60,000 nt of DNA from Antedon mediterranea (taxonomy: Eukaryota > Echinodermata > Crinoidea > Comatulida > Antedonidae), in the NCBI RefSeq assembly GCF_964355755.1, contig NC_092678.1:14978922-15038921 (forward strand). Direction: 5' to 3'. This document shows, in pieces, positions 1 through 9,412 of this stretch. Position 1 is the stretch's first letter, and each line of letters begins with the position of its first letter. Under the pieces are notes generated by a model. That model had not been told where the DNA came from. It made no database searches and worked only from the letters and a program-made list of their open reading frames with translations. A program made the translations under genes and the position numbers.

Positions 1-2094
1 CAAATCGTTGAACCTAAAATTCGTTTTAATCGTCAATAACTAATTATCTAACTTAATTTAATTATTAAACAGGGTTACATCAGGCGGTTAAAATCAGTAC
101 CGAAAGTACGAACCAACTTTATATACCATCGAGTAAAAATTCTAAAAGTAAGGCGCGATTTACCGAATTTTGCCCTTACGTAAATTTATATATAGATTCG
201 TATATATCAATTTAAAAAATAGGTGTTTTTAGTTTATTCCTTTTTACCAAAGACTTAACTAACGGAGAATGTAATCGGTGACGCCCGCCAAGTCCGCGCG
301 GAAAGATCTATGAATGTTACGGTTTATAAGTTGTTAGATACAAATGTTTTATTCGATTGGTTTTTTCCGTTGAGTATAGTTTTTCTTTTGAGTACTTAAT
401 TGACGCAGTATTTTGAGATTGATTTTACGAAAAAATTTCTGTTTCTGTTGAGAAAAATTCGGTTAAAATTTACCATTTGAATACAAAAGCACTTACCAAA
501 TATTAATGTTGACTACAAAAGTTTTTAATCCGAATAAGACAATTGTTGCTTAAAATCCAATAACCTGTGTGACCTTTTTGCATTCATACATTTCCTTATA
601 CTTCACGGCCATTTTGAAAACCAATATAGCCGCCTTTAATTTGTCTTAAAGTCTTGTATATCTTGGCTTTTGTATCAAAATGCATGCCACAACATACTGA
701 TACCAGAAATGGCTTCTTTAACATTATTTTAATTGTTGACATATATTTTTCAGTGAAATGAGATTTATAGCTGCCATTTCAATTTTCTTTTTTAGACAAG
801 TAATCCAATTGGTGAAACAAACAAAATAAGTATAAAAAAAGTAAACAATTGCAATGATAAAGCTGGAAAACAATATCAATTATTTAACAATGGAGTATAT
901 TTTCTTTAAATAACATTTAAATTATAACAACCTAAATTGTACGTATTATTTAACATTTGTATTCATATTATCACGTCGGTTTTATTATTATTTATTTTGT
1001 TTGTATTAATCTTTTATTATTATATTTCTGTCAATTATAATAACTTTTTTATTTTCATTTCCAATTTTTAATTAATTCGATTTTATCTCAATTTTATTAT
1101 TCTATTATTTTATTTAAGCCAATATGTTACTTTAAATATAGCGGCCTCAAGATAATGTGTTGTTACCGAAACCATATCTTAAAACACATAGCATAAATTG
1201 AAATGTATTGGTAAATTGAAATATCTATCTATGCGCTCTCTTGGTATATTTTTTTGGTCAGAGTTTCAGAACCCGTATGGAGTAAACCATGGCGTACGTC
1301 TTGTGCGTGAACTAGGCAGTCGCATTATTAACGCAACGTACTATAATTGCTCTTTCATCAAAAGCGCATGAATTGTTTTTGGGTAAAATAAAGTAAATAA
1401 TGGTCGAAAGCAGAGTGTTTTTCTGGAAAAATTGATTTAGAAATCAAGCGTATTGATTATATTTCAAGAAATAGTTAAAAAAAAAACGAAAAATGGTCAT
1501 CACAACAGTGTAACATTTAAAAAGCTACCCTGGGGTTAACTTTTAAAACGTAAACGATACTTGGACTTCTTTGTTTAATTCTTACGCCGCACGTGTGAAC
1601 GTACGCTTAGAGACATGTTTATGTATGTGGTGACATTGATACGTAACATGAAGATCGTAATTATTTTAGTAACGGGATAAATATGAAATATTATGGCCAA
1701 TTAGAAAAATAATGATGTTTGAAATAACTAATTGTATTATTTTTAGTGTATGTTTTGTGAGATAAGGAATACGTTAAATCGCAATGAATTCCCATATAGA
1801 TACCATAATATAGGCTAGGTAAGATTAGGTAATTGTACACATTATCTAAATTTAATATAAGATTACACATTATGTTTGTTCTTTATGTTGTTATACACAT
1901 ACATTAGTATACATAATAAAATACAAATGAAAGTGTATTGTCAAGACATTTAGTTTGAGTATAACGTTGCACAACAATAAATTACATTTATATAATTATA
2001 TACACTGTCATCGTTTTTTTAAAGTAATTTTTAAACCAATATGATGTATAATGGCTTATTTTATTGAGTTCTTAGAATACACCCAGGATGATGA
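1..2094. other. No gene recognised
   Basis: AT-rich sequence with short open frames only. I saw no domain, convincing splice structure, RNA gene or known repeat on either strand. Confidence 0.5.
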
Positions 2095-2189
2095 TCTGAG
2101 TGAAACGCTTTTGTCTGAGTGAAACGCTTTTGTCTGAGTGAAACGATTTTGTCTGAGTGAAACGCTTTTGTCTGAGTGAAACGCTTTTG
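2095..2189. repeat. 19-bp minisatellite, five copies
   Basis: The unit TCTGAGTGAAACGCTTTTG is repeated head to tail five times with one visible substitution (C to A in the third copy). The sequence after it (GCAATAAAGTTCTATTCG with ATTCGT repeats) resembles the short-repeat 3' tail of CR1/L2-type LINEs, so the array may sit at the end of a dead LINE. That link is inference. Confidence 0.8.
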
Positions 2190-2714
2190 TTAAACTTCAA
2201 TCTTTCGTTTGATTGCAATAAAGTTCTATTCGTATTCGTATTAGTATGATTTGTTTTATTTTCAATATGGCTGGTGGTTGTAATAATTTTGTATTAACTG
2301 CCTACGCGTCACAAGTTTTTTTGAAAGGAGACCTTCAAATGTTATTACTTCCTGGATTTTTCCTTTTTATTATTTATATTTAAATTGTTATCTTGTTTAC
2401 TTTGAAAGAGAAAAAAATAAATGTTATTATGAATGAATGAATATAAAGTTGCCTTATGGAAGATTTTTTTCGGAAACCATTATGAAATATATCATTAAAG
2501 CACTGTCTATTTAAAAGATACATAACGGTAACACAGATTGCTATTAGCTAGTTTGGGAAGTATCAGTAATAAAGCCTATTTAAATCTCTCCGTTCACAAA
2601 TGAATTAATAACTTGTAGAATTGTGCATAATTACAGGGAGACGCTTATATTAATTTATTTGTTTACATTCTTTTTTGTTTTGTTACGTATCTTTTTATTA
2701 TTATTATATAACTC
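2190..2714. other. No gene recognised
   Basis: AT-rich spacer between the minisatellite and a Penelope-like fragment. Nothing coding or structured was seen. Confidence 0.45.
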
Positions 2715-2853
2715 TGATTCACTGAGAAGGGATAGTGTTGCCCGAAAGCTCTGCTATCTTTTCTGGCTGTTTTACTTTATCGTTTTGATTTAGCTTTTCG
2801 CTTTTTTTTTGTATCTCCATTGAGATCCAGTCACTGATACCCACAGCCTTCAG
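2715..2853 (+). mobile_element. Penelope-like element, 3'-end fragment
   Basis: This matches the 3' ends of the copies at 5990-6135 and 31700-31876: a degenerate CTGA..GA / TTGCCCGAAAG segment, then TTTATCGTTTTGATT, then CTCCATTGAGATCCAG and a GATACCCACAGC block. It stops abruptly at the start of the tRNA-bearing tandem unit. No coding sequence remains. Confidence 0.65.
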
Positions 2854-3121
2854 ATTTCCTCATCTTTATCGTTTCAAATTAATTAATTAAATTTCAGTAT
2901 ATCACCGGGCGGTTTAGAATTAATGTTTTTTTGCCTACTGTGTTTATATATAAAAGTATCTCTTCGGAGATCCCGCCACGTGAATAAAAATACTGTAAGA
3001 TGAGGGCGTATCAATTTGATCTCTGTTGCGCGTGTGTACAACTGATGACTAGTGTTGTTCCGTCGTACCACGCCGAGAGTGTTACATAGTCGATCCAATC
3101 GAGTTTGGACAATCCATGAAA

Positions 3122-3194
3122 GCCCCAGTGGTCTAATGGTTAGGGCAACTGCATATCAAGACAGACGGTCCGAGTTCGAGTCTCGGTGGGGGCG
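3122..3194 (+). pseudogene. Degenerate tRNA-Glu-like sequence
   Basis: Acceptor, D arm (TGGTCTAATGGTTAGG) and T arm with GTTCGAGTCTC are preserved. The anticodon arm has changed (ACTGC, loop, then GACAGAC), so the 5-bp stem is broken and the gene is one base longer than the intact copies. Internal A and B boxes remain. Confidence 0.6.
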
Positions 3195-3481
3195 ACTTTT
3201 TCTCATTCTCACAGATTTCCTCATCTTTATCGTTTCAAATTAATTAATTAAATTTCAGTATATCACCGGGCGGTTTAGAATTAATGTTCTTTGCCTACTG
3301 TGTTTATATATAAAAGTATCTCTTCGGAGATCTCGCCACGTGAATAAAAATACTGTAAGATGAGGGCGTATCAATTTGATCTCTGTTGCGCGTGTGTACA
3401 ACTGAGGACTAGTGCTGTTCCGCCGTACCACGCCGAGAGTGTTAAAGAGTCGATCCAATCGAGTTTGAACAATCCATGAAA

Positions 3482-3553
3482 GCCCCAGTGGTCTAATGGT
3501 TAGGGCAACTGCATATCAAACAGACGGTCCGAGTTCGAGTCTCGGTTGGGGCG
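3482..3553 (+). pseudogene. Degenerate tRNA-Glu-like sequence
   Basis: Second tandem copy, 72 nt. Acceptor (GCCCCAG/TTGGGGC), D arm and T arm pair well. The anticodon stem is damaged (ACTGC against ACAGA). It lies at the same place in the 358-bp unit as the copy at 3122-3194. Confidence 0.6.
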
Positions 3554-3660
3554 ACTTTTTCTCATTCTCACAGATTTCCTCATCTTTATCGTTTCAAATT
3601 AATTAATTAAATTTCAGTATATCACCGGGCGGTTTAGAATTAATGTTCTTTGCCTACTGT

Positions 3661-4409
3661 GTATATATTACATGTATTTACATGTCGTATTATGATCTAC
3701 ATTTGTATTGATTTGTACGTCGTTTTTATCTTGGTGGTATTATGTACTTTCAATCATATACAGTTTCTTCTTCCTTTCTTCTGTAATTCTGTATTATTCG
3801 GTGTACTGAGCTATGTTGTGTGTGCTGGAGAGGGAATATTCTTAGAGAAGACATGGACAGAAAAAATCATAAGTCAGTAAGTAATAAGGTTATTTTAGTT
3901 CATCCTTTGAACTTTGCTAACTTAATACTTACTGCTTACGCAGAACATTTCAAACACGACCACCAACCCGCGTCTAACAGGGTATGATATAGCCAATGTC
4001 TCGATATAACAGTCACGCTCTGTTATTACCTTCCCTTTGTCATCCATGGAGGAAATATATAGATATATATTTCCTCCATGGTCTACTGTCCTGTTGCATA
4101 TAAAGTCCTTATTCTATATATAATATGCCTTCCTGTCCTTTTGTTATAATGTAGTGAAGTGCAGACATGGACAGAAGGCAGTGAATACACACCAATGGAA
4201 GTAGGCCACTGTATTATAGAATATATTATTTAAATAAAGAAAGCTCAAATTTTGGTGAGTCATTTAGATTGTTATTTTATAATTATGAATGTTATAATAG
4301 ATTCTGTGTTATTTTACTTGTTGTTTATTAGAATGATGGTAAAGACATAATTGGGACGTCTTTGATTAGTAACTTTTTACCAGCTTAAGTTTAAAGGTGT
4401 GTTCCGGAA
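3661..4409. other. Unassigned; perfect hairpin at 4044-4081
   Basis: No gene seen. Positions 4044-4081 form a perfect hairpin with 17-bp arms (CCATGGAGGAAATATAT) and a 4-nt loop. The string GACATGGACAGAA occurs on both sides (about 3850 and 4166), so the hairpin may lie inside a small duplicated or mobile segment. Confidence 0.5.
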
Positions 4410-6135
4410 TACAATTTTCAATCTCTTATTTCTAATATTGTCTTATAAAAGGTGGAAACTGTATTTGAAAAATGAATGTGAATGCCCAATGCAAGAACAA
4501 GGCTGTCAAACTTTGCCCAACTAGGTAACTGGTGGTATTCAAATTTTATAAAATTAAACACAATGGTAAAGGATATTACCTCCAAATTTATGGCACATCG
4601 ATGGGCACAACAATGGCGCCATTTATAAATGTATTGATGTGACAATTTGAGGCCAAGTTTCTGTTCCTCCAAGCTAATAAACCACATGTTTGGTTCAGAT
4701 ACATTGAAGACATCTTCTTGATCTGGACCCATAGTGAAACAAATCTGGATTCATTTCTTCTGAATATTAATTAAGTTCACCCAACTATCAAATTTACAGC
4801 TACTAAATCCCTAGTAGCGTTGACTTTTTGGACACTATAGTGACCATAGAAAATGGTACATTCAAAACTGACCTATTCCGTAAACCCACGGATAAAATAT
4901 GTTCCTGCTACCTAGCAGTTGTCATCCCCGACACTGTATCAAAACATACCGTACAGTCAAGTACGTATCAGACGTTTATGTTCTTCAGATTTAGATTTTC
5001 AGAATCGTACAGAAAAACTAACCGGACATCTCCAGAATATAAATTGAAACTGCTATAAAGAAAGCAAAGGGTATTCCTCAATTTCAGAAACTGACGTACA
5101 AAGCACGTCAGCCAAAATCGACCAGAGTGCCATTGGTCACAACCTATCACCCTAGATTGCCTCAAATACAGGCCATTATTGAGAAACATATGCCCATTCT
5201 ACAGTCCACAAAACGTCTCTGGACTGTTTTTTCCGGAACCACCCATTATTGTATTTCGTAGACCTCCCAACCTTCGTGTTATATTAGAAAGATCCACATT
5301 TAAGAGTGAAATTAACTCTCATGACAGCCAAAATTTAGGCAGTCACCTTTGCGGAAAATCTTGCAAAACGTGTTCATTGGTTGACTACTGAAAATTTAAG
5401 AGTAACCAAACTGGCCGCATTTTTCGGATAAGACAATCAGTTCTTTATCTAACAAAAAACGCCATTTATCCCATATACTGTAATACTTATGGTAAACAGT
5501 ATGTCGGGGAAACAAAAAACATGCTCCGTATGAGAATGACACAACACAGATCATTTATCCAAACATTAAGCTTGATCAACCTGTATCCAAACATTTTAAT
5601 TCAGCTGAACACTCGATTGCACATTTCAAAGTTAATTGTAATAGAACACGATGTCAACTGCAGCGACAAAACTCGCAAAGACAAATAAAAGCTCTGGGAA
5701 TTACTACTTAAAACCACAACATCTTTTGGACTTAACATTAGGAACCTACTCCCAGATCGGTAAAATTACTCCATTGACTACCTAAATTTATGTTTCAATA
5801 TTAACCACCTTTTAAGCAGTTTTTTAGTTTTATTCCTAAATTGTTTATATCTACCAAGCTATCTTCCTTAGTTTTCTACCAAATACTATCTCCACCCTCT
5901 ATTCACCAGCCTTATGCCTCTTTTGTTCTTTTTATTTTATTCCTGTCCACTCAGGCAGCGCTTGCCTTATATACCTATCTACCTTCACTTGCATTGACGA
6001 AGGGACAGTGTTGCCCGAAACTTTGCTTGCTATTTTATTTTATCGTTTTGATTTTTTTTTTGTATCTCCATTGAGATCCAGCCTCTGATACACACAGCAT
6101 TGTCATTTTTCAGTTTTTTGCCTTTGGATTTATAC
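4410..6135 (+). mobile_element. Penelope-like retroelement relic with GIY-YIG domain
   Basis: A decayed PLE on the plus strand: part of the reverse transcriptase (from about 4555), the RT to endonuclease linker, a GIY-YIG endonuclease start (about 5458-5514), and a 3' terminal region shared with fragments at 2715, 30567, 31570 and 31889. Near 5994-6020 lies a TTGACGA...TTGCCCGAAAC segment that looks like a worn hammerhead ribozyme core, a motif known in PLE terminal repeats. The end is marked by the shared TTTTGCCTTTGGATTTATA block. Confidence 0.8.
4555..5600 (+). pseudogene. PLE reverse transcriptase / GIY-YIG endonuclease, broken
   Basis: Translated pieces read GTSMGTTMAPF and WFRYIEDIFLIW (the PLE form of the RT catalytic YxDD region), followed by IKFTATKS and a LFRKPTDK motif. 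In another frame, 5179-5391 reads PIIVFRRPPNLR and a cysteine pair CGKSCKTC typical of the PLE linker. 5458-5514 then reads AIYPIYCNTYGKQYVGET, the GIY-YIG fold start. Stops (for example in the RT piece near 4650 and 4770) and frameshifts separate the pieces, so no protein is made. PLE RTs are related to telomerase RT and the GIY-YIG nuclease makes the target nick. Family assignment is firm; subfamily was not attempted. Confidence 0.82.
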
Positions 6136-6137
6136 AA

Positions 6138-6545
6138 TAAAACATAGAAATCCATAGCTATTCAGTTCTTATACAATTTTGACCAATATTTACATGTATG
6201 AATGGTGATTTTTACAGGAAAATTGTTTATGGCCCATTTTTCAAATGGCAACAATTACAGTAGTTAGGAAGTTTGTTTTCTATTCAATTTGACCAAGCTC
6301 ATAAAAATACAACGCGAGAGAAAATCAGGGAGACCTACATGGAATAAACATTGTAGAAGAAAAAACCTGATATTATTAAAATAATTGTTCAGTATAAAAC
6401 ATGGTGAAATGACAGGAAATATAGAATGTTACTGAGAAGAAATCGAAATAATTGTTCAGCAGTAGAGGTATCATATACCAAACAGGAAATGCCAAGAAGC
6501 CCATGAATATTAATGACTTCCATAGAAATTTCCTAACCACTGAAA
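6138..6545. repeat. Dispersed ~410-bp repeat, copy 1
   Basis: Nearly identical over its length to 29341-29753, from ACATAGAAAT at the start to TTTCCTAACCACTGAA at the end. In both places it is followed by (AT)n and a conserved CGGAACATGATCTCATAATC block. It is non-coding with no visible termini, and starts exactly where a PLE end (here) or a LINE end (at 29.3 kb) stops. Confidence 0.8.
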
Positions 6546-6571
6546 AAGGGTTTTAACCATGAAACAAAACG

Positions 6572-6838
<267 letters not shown>

Positions 6839-6839
6839 C

Positions 6840-6960
6840 AGGCACATAACATTAATTCTAAACCGCCCGGTGATATACTGAAATTTAATTAATTAATTTG
6901 AAACGATAAAGATGAGGAAATCTGTGAGAATGAGAAAAAGTCGCCCCAACCGATGTCCGC
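6840..6960 (-). repeat. Fragment of the tRNA-bearing unit
   Basis: Carries the TTAATTCTAAACCGCCCGG through GAAAAAGTCGCCCC part of the 358-bp unit in reverse orientation. It breaks off inside the tRNA-like 3' end (GCCCCAACCGATG), after which unrelated sequence follows. Confidence 0.7.
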
Positions 6961-7087
6961 CTGCCGGCACAGAAAGAAAGCATTGTTACATAAAAGCTGA
7001 CATTCCAAAAACATATCGCCTGTAAAATGCTAATTCTACAAGTAAATGTGCTTATAAGCAACGTCGTAATTGATTGTTCTCATTACA

Positions 7088-7136
7088 GTCTCCTGATGAG
7101 TGAGTTGCACGACTCACGAAACAAGCCTGCAGAGAC
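7088..7136 (+). ncRNA. Hammerhead ribozyme-like motif
   Basis: The core CTGATGA (7093-7099) is followed by a perfect 6-bp stem II (GTGAGT / ACTCAC, loop TGCACG), then GAAA (7118-7121). A short stem III (CA AGCC TG) follows, and the flanks GTCTC (7088-7092) and GAGAC (7132-7136) pair perfectly as stem I. The layout is that of type I hammerheads found in Penelope-like elements. The dinucleotide before stem I is CA where UH is expected, so catalysis may be weak or lost. The match of core and three stems is directly visible; activity is not. Confidence 0.75.
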
Positions 7137-7230
7137 CAAACTGTAGTTTTTACTTCTTTTCCAGACTTAACGTATATTTTAGCTCTACTTTACCGTATTG
7201 AGCACTTTTTAGACTTACACTGAACCGAAC

Positions 7231-7233
<3 letters not shown>

Positions 7234-7281
<48 letters not shown>
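7234..7281. repeat. (AT)n microsatellite
   Basis: Uninterrupted TA dinucleotides bordering the first inverted tRNA-bearing unit. Confidence 0.9.
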
Positions 7282-7284
<3 letters not shown>

Positions 7285-7387
7285 AAACACAAGAACATTA
7301 ATTCTAAACCGCCCGGTGATATACTGAAATTTAATTAATTAATTTGAAACGATAAAGATGAGGAAATCTGTGAGAATGAGAAAAAGT

Positions 7388-7459
7388 CGCCCCAACCGAG
7401 ACTCGAACTCGGACCGCCTGCTTGATATGCAGATGTCCTAACCATTAGACCACTGGGGC
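7388..7459 (-). tRNA. tRNA-Glu-like gene in repeat, anticodon AUC
   Basis: 72 nt with a complete cloverleaf: acceptor GCCCCAG/TTGGGGC, D arm GTCT..GGAC, anticodon stem TCTGC/GCAGG, T stem CCGAG/CTCGG around TTCGAGT. The loop ATATCAA puts AUC at 34-36. A sister copy at 32155-32226 has UUC, so this looks like a tRNA-Glu(UUC) derivative with a U34 to A change, formally reading Asp GAU. A/B boxes are intact. Whether it is transcribed and charged cannot be seen; it may be only a SINE head. Confidence 0.6.
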
Positions 7460-7753
7460 TTTCATGGTATTGTTCGAACTCGATTGGATAACGACTCTTT
7501 AAGACTCTCGGCGTGGTACGGCGGAACAGCACTAGTCCTCAGTTATACGCACGTGCAACAGAGATCAAATTGATACGCCCTCATCTTTCAGTATTTTTAT
7601 TCACGAGGCGGGATCTCCGAAGAGATACTTTTATATATATATAAACACAAGAGGCAAAGAACATTAATTCTAAACCGCCCGGTGATATACTGAAATTTAA
7701 TTAATTAATTTGAAACGATAAAGATGAGGAAATCTGTGAGAATGAGAAAAAGT

Positions 7754-7825
7754 CGCCCCAACCGAGACTCGAACTCGGACCGCCTGCTTGATATGCAGAT
7801 GTCCTAACCATTAGACCACTGGGGC
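7754..7825 (-). tRNA. tRNA-Glu-like gene in repeat, anticodon AUC
   Basis: Identical in its 72 nt to 7388-7459 and lies 366 bp away in the same tandem array. Same intact cloverleaf and AUC anticodon. Confidence 0.6.
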
Positions 7826-7857
7826 TTTCATGGTATTGTTCGAACTCGATTGGATAT

Positions 7858-7858
7858 A

Positions 7859-7893
<35 letters not shown>
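7858..7893. repeat. (AT)n microsatellite
   Basis: TA run with one TG interruption that truncates the second tRNA-bearing unit. Confidence 0.85.
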
Positions 7894-7897
<4 letters not shown>

Positions 7898-8050
7898 AAA
7901 TCACGCACAGAACATTAATTCTAAACACATCAGGCAATGAACATTAATTCTAAACCGCCCGGTGGTATACTGAAATTTAATGAATTAATTTGAAACGATA
8001 AAGATGAGGAAATCTGTGAGAATGAGAAAAAGTAATTTCGGTCAGTATAG

Positions 8051-8183
8051 TGTTACGGGCTCGCTCGTTAGGCTGAAACCAACAATAAGAACATAACAAA
8101 ACATGTTGTAGTTGTCGTCCATCTTTATTCATCTCCCCTCTTTTACTCTAGAGGGCTCACTTCCGTGTGACAAACTCATCACA
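8051..8183 (-). repeat. 3' LTR of gmr1-like element
   Basis: 133 bp, TGTTACGGGC at the left end and CATCACA at the right end (plus-strand reading). It differs from the other LTR by CATGT versus CACGT and AACTCAT versus AACCCAT. ATAG immediately to its left is the target duplication. Confidence 0.95.
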
Positions 8184-8194
8184 CACCCCCACTT
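8184..8194 (-). other. Polypurine tract
   Basis: On the minus strand AAGTGGGGGTG directly precedes the 3' LTR, as expected for the plus-strand DNA primer. Confidence 0.75.
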
Positions 8195-8446
8195 AAAGAA
8201 AGTTTGATATGATTAAACTTATAACTGTTTACTATAACATCTTAAATCTTTTCTTATACAGTAGTTATTTTAACAGGTCGTTGATATGAATTTACTTCAA
8301 CTGCTTCTTTAAAATTTCACAAGTTATAATTACTTTAAATCCCTGTATGCCATTAATGCATCACTCTATCACAATTAACATATTATAATTAAATAAACAC
8401 TTTTAAAATCAACAAAACTTTTAAAATCATTTCATGCATGTTTTAT

Positions 8447-9409
8447 CTAAACTCTTGACAAAGCGTCAGCTACAACATTGTCTTTTCCTCTGATATGATG
8501 AATTTCAAGATTCATTTCTTGAACTGCTAAACTCCATCTCAACAAGCGTTGATTCTTGTCTTTCATTCTTGCCAAGAACGTTAATGGGTTGTGGTCAGTC
8601 CAAACTACAATTGGAAACGGAGTAGATCCAAGATACACTTCAAAGTGCTTTAACGCTGACATCAAAGCTAATGTCTCCTTCTCAACAGTAGAATAACGTT
8701 TCTCATGCTGGTTGAATTTTCTCGAGTAGAAACACACAGGCTTGTCAACACCATTCTCGTCTGTTTGCGCCAACACAGCACCAGAACCAACATCACTGGT
8801 ATCGATCATTAACGAGAACTGTTTATCAAATTGTGGAGCCATCAACACCGGTTCGTTTGATAACATCGCTTTAACTTTAATGAACGCATTATTGCATTCC
8901 TCCAACCACACAAAGCTTGCATTCTTTTTCAGCAGATTCGTTAATGGAGCTACAAGCGTTGAGAAACTTCTGCAAAAACGTCGATAAAACCCAGCCATTC
9001 CCAGGAACCGCATTAACTCCTGCTTACTCTTTGGAACTGGGAAATCACAGACTGCCTTAATCTTAGCACTTAATGGTTTCACTTTTCCGCAACCAACTTT
9101 ATGACCTAAGAACACAATTTCTGCACATGAAAACTCGCTTTTCACCAAATTTACTGTCAACTTTGCAGCTGTCAACCTGTCAAACAATGCCTTAATTCTC
9201 TGCACATGGACATTCGATGTATCACTATAAACAACCAAATCGTCTATATAAGCTTCACATCCCTCCAACCCTGAAATTATACCATTAACCAATCTCTGGA
9301 ACGTGGCTGGCGCATTCTTTAAACCGAAAGGCATGACCTTATACTGATAAAGACCCATAGGAGTTACAAAAGCTGACACTTCTTTCGCATGCTCTGTTAA
9401 AGGAATTTG
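8447..9409 (-). CDS. RT (C-terminal half) and RNase H of gmr1-like element
   Basis: Continues the gag-pol frame directly after the TGA at 9410-9412, with no frame change. It carries RT motifs MPFGLKNAPATFQRL and the catalytic YIDDLVVYSD, then an RNase H domain with MIDTSDVGSG, KETLAL and WTDHNPL. It ends in VVADALSRV, the usual end of a Ty3/gypsy RNase H, followed by TAA/TAG-type termination and a 3' UTR of about 260 bp. There is no integrase after RNase H, unlike ordinary Ty3/gypsy elements. As it stands this half can be translated only by readthrough of the TGA; an internal GTG at 9377-9379 is unlikely to serve as a start. Confidence 0.9.
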   Translation of the reverse strand, partial: QIPLTEHAKEVSAFVTPMGLYQYKVMPFGLKNAPATFQRLVNGIISGLEGCEAYIDDLVVYSDTSNVHVQRIKALFDRLTAAKLTVNLVKSEFSCAEIVFLGHKVGCGKVKPLSAKIKAVCDFPVPKSKQELMRFLGMAGFYRRFCRSFSTLVAPLTNLLKKNASFVWLEECNNAFIKVKAMLSNEPVLMAPQFDKQFSLMIDTSDVGSGAVLAQTDENGVDKPVCFYSRKFNQHEKRYSTVEKETLALMSALKHFEVYLGSTPFPIVVWTDHNPLTFLARMKDKNQRLLRWSLAVQEMNLEIHHIRGKDNVVADALSRV

Positions 9410-9412
9410 TCA
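9410..9412 (-). other. In-frame TGA inside RT motif A region
   Basis: The only lesion I see in the element. The codon sits just after FDLLKGY and before QIPLTEHA in the same frame, so a single base change explains it. Frame was checked: 13126 to 9379 is a multiple of three. Confidence 0.85.

Larger units (their letters stand above)
2880..3660 (+). repeat. Tandem ~358-bp units with embedded tRNA-like sequence
   Basis: The block AATTTCAGTATATCACCGGG recurs at about 2891, 3250 and 3608, giving two whole units and part of a third at a period of 358-359 bp. Each unit has, in order, the CACCGGGCGGTTTAG block, a TCTCTTCGGAGATC hairpin, a conserved leader, a tRNA-like segment and a T-rich tail (GACTTTTTCTCATTCTC). 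The same unit occurs inverted at 7.3-8.0 kb and around 31.2-32.3 kb, usually beside (AT)n runs. No protein-coding function is apparent. It may be a non-autonomous element that picked up a tRNA gene, or a tRNA-derived SINE with unusual 5' sequence. Confidence 0.8.
7286..8040 (-). repeat. Tandem tRNA-bearing units, reverse orientation
   Basis: One full unit (about 7293-7658), a second cut by (AT)n at 7856, and a third 5' fragment (about 7918-8040) that ends at GAGAAAAAGT where sequence flanking the LTR element begins. Same unit as at 2880-3660, in opposite orientation. The two tRNA-like segments in this array are identical to each other. Confidence 0.8.

Noticed and set aside
2095-2189. CRISPR-like array
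   Set aside because: 19-bp units are contiguous with no spacers; this is a minisatellite in a eukaryotic genome.
2883-3458. Repeated short frames (about 63-71 codons) containing SPSGLMVR
   Set aside because: They recur wherever the tRNA-bearing unit occurs and overlap the tRNA-like gene; they are by-products of the repeat, not proteins.
4418-4732. Minus-strand 104-codon frame
   Set aside because: It is antisense to the PLE reverse transcriptase, whose motifs read clearly on the plus strand.
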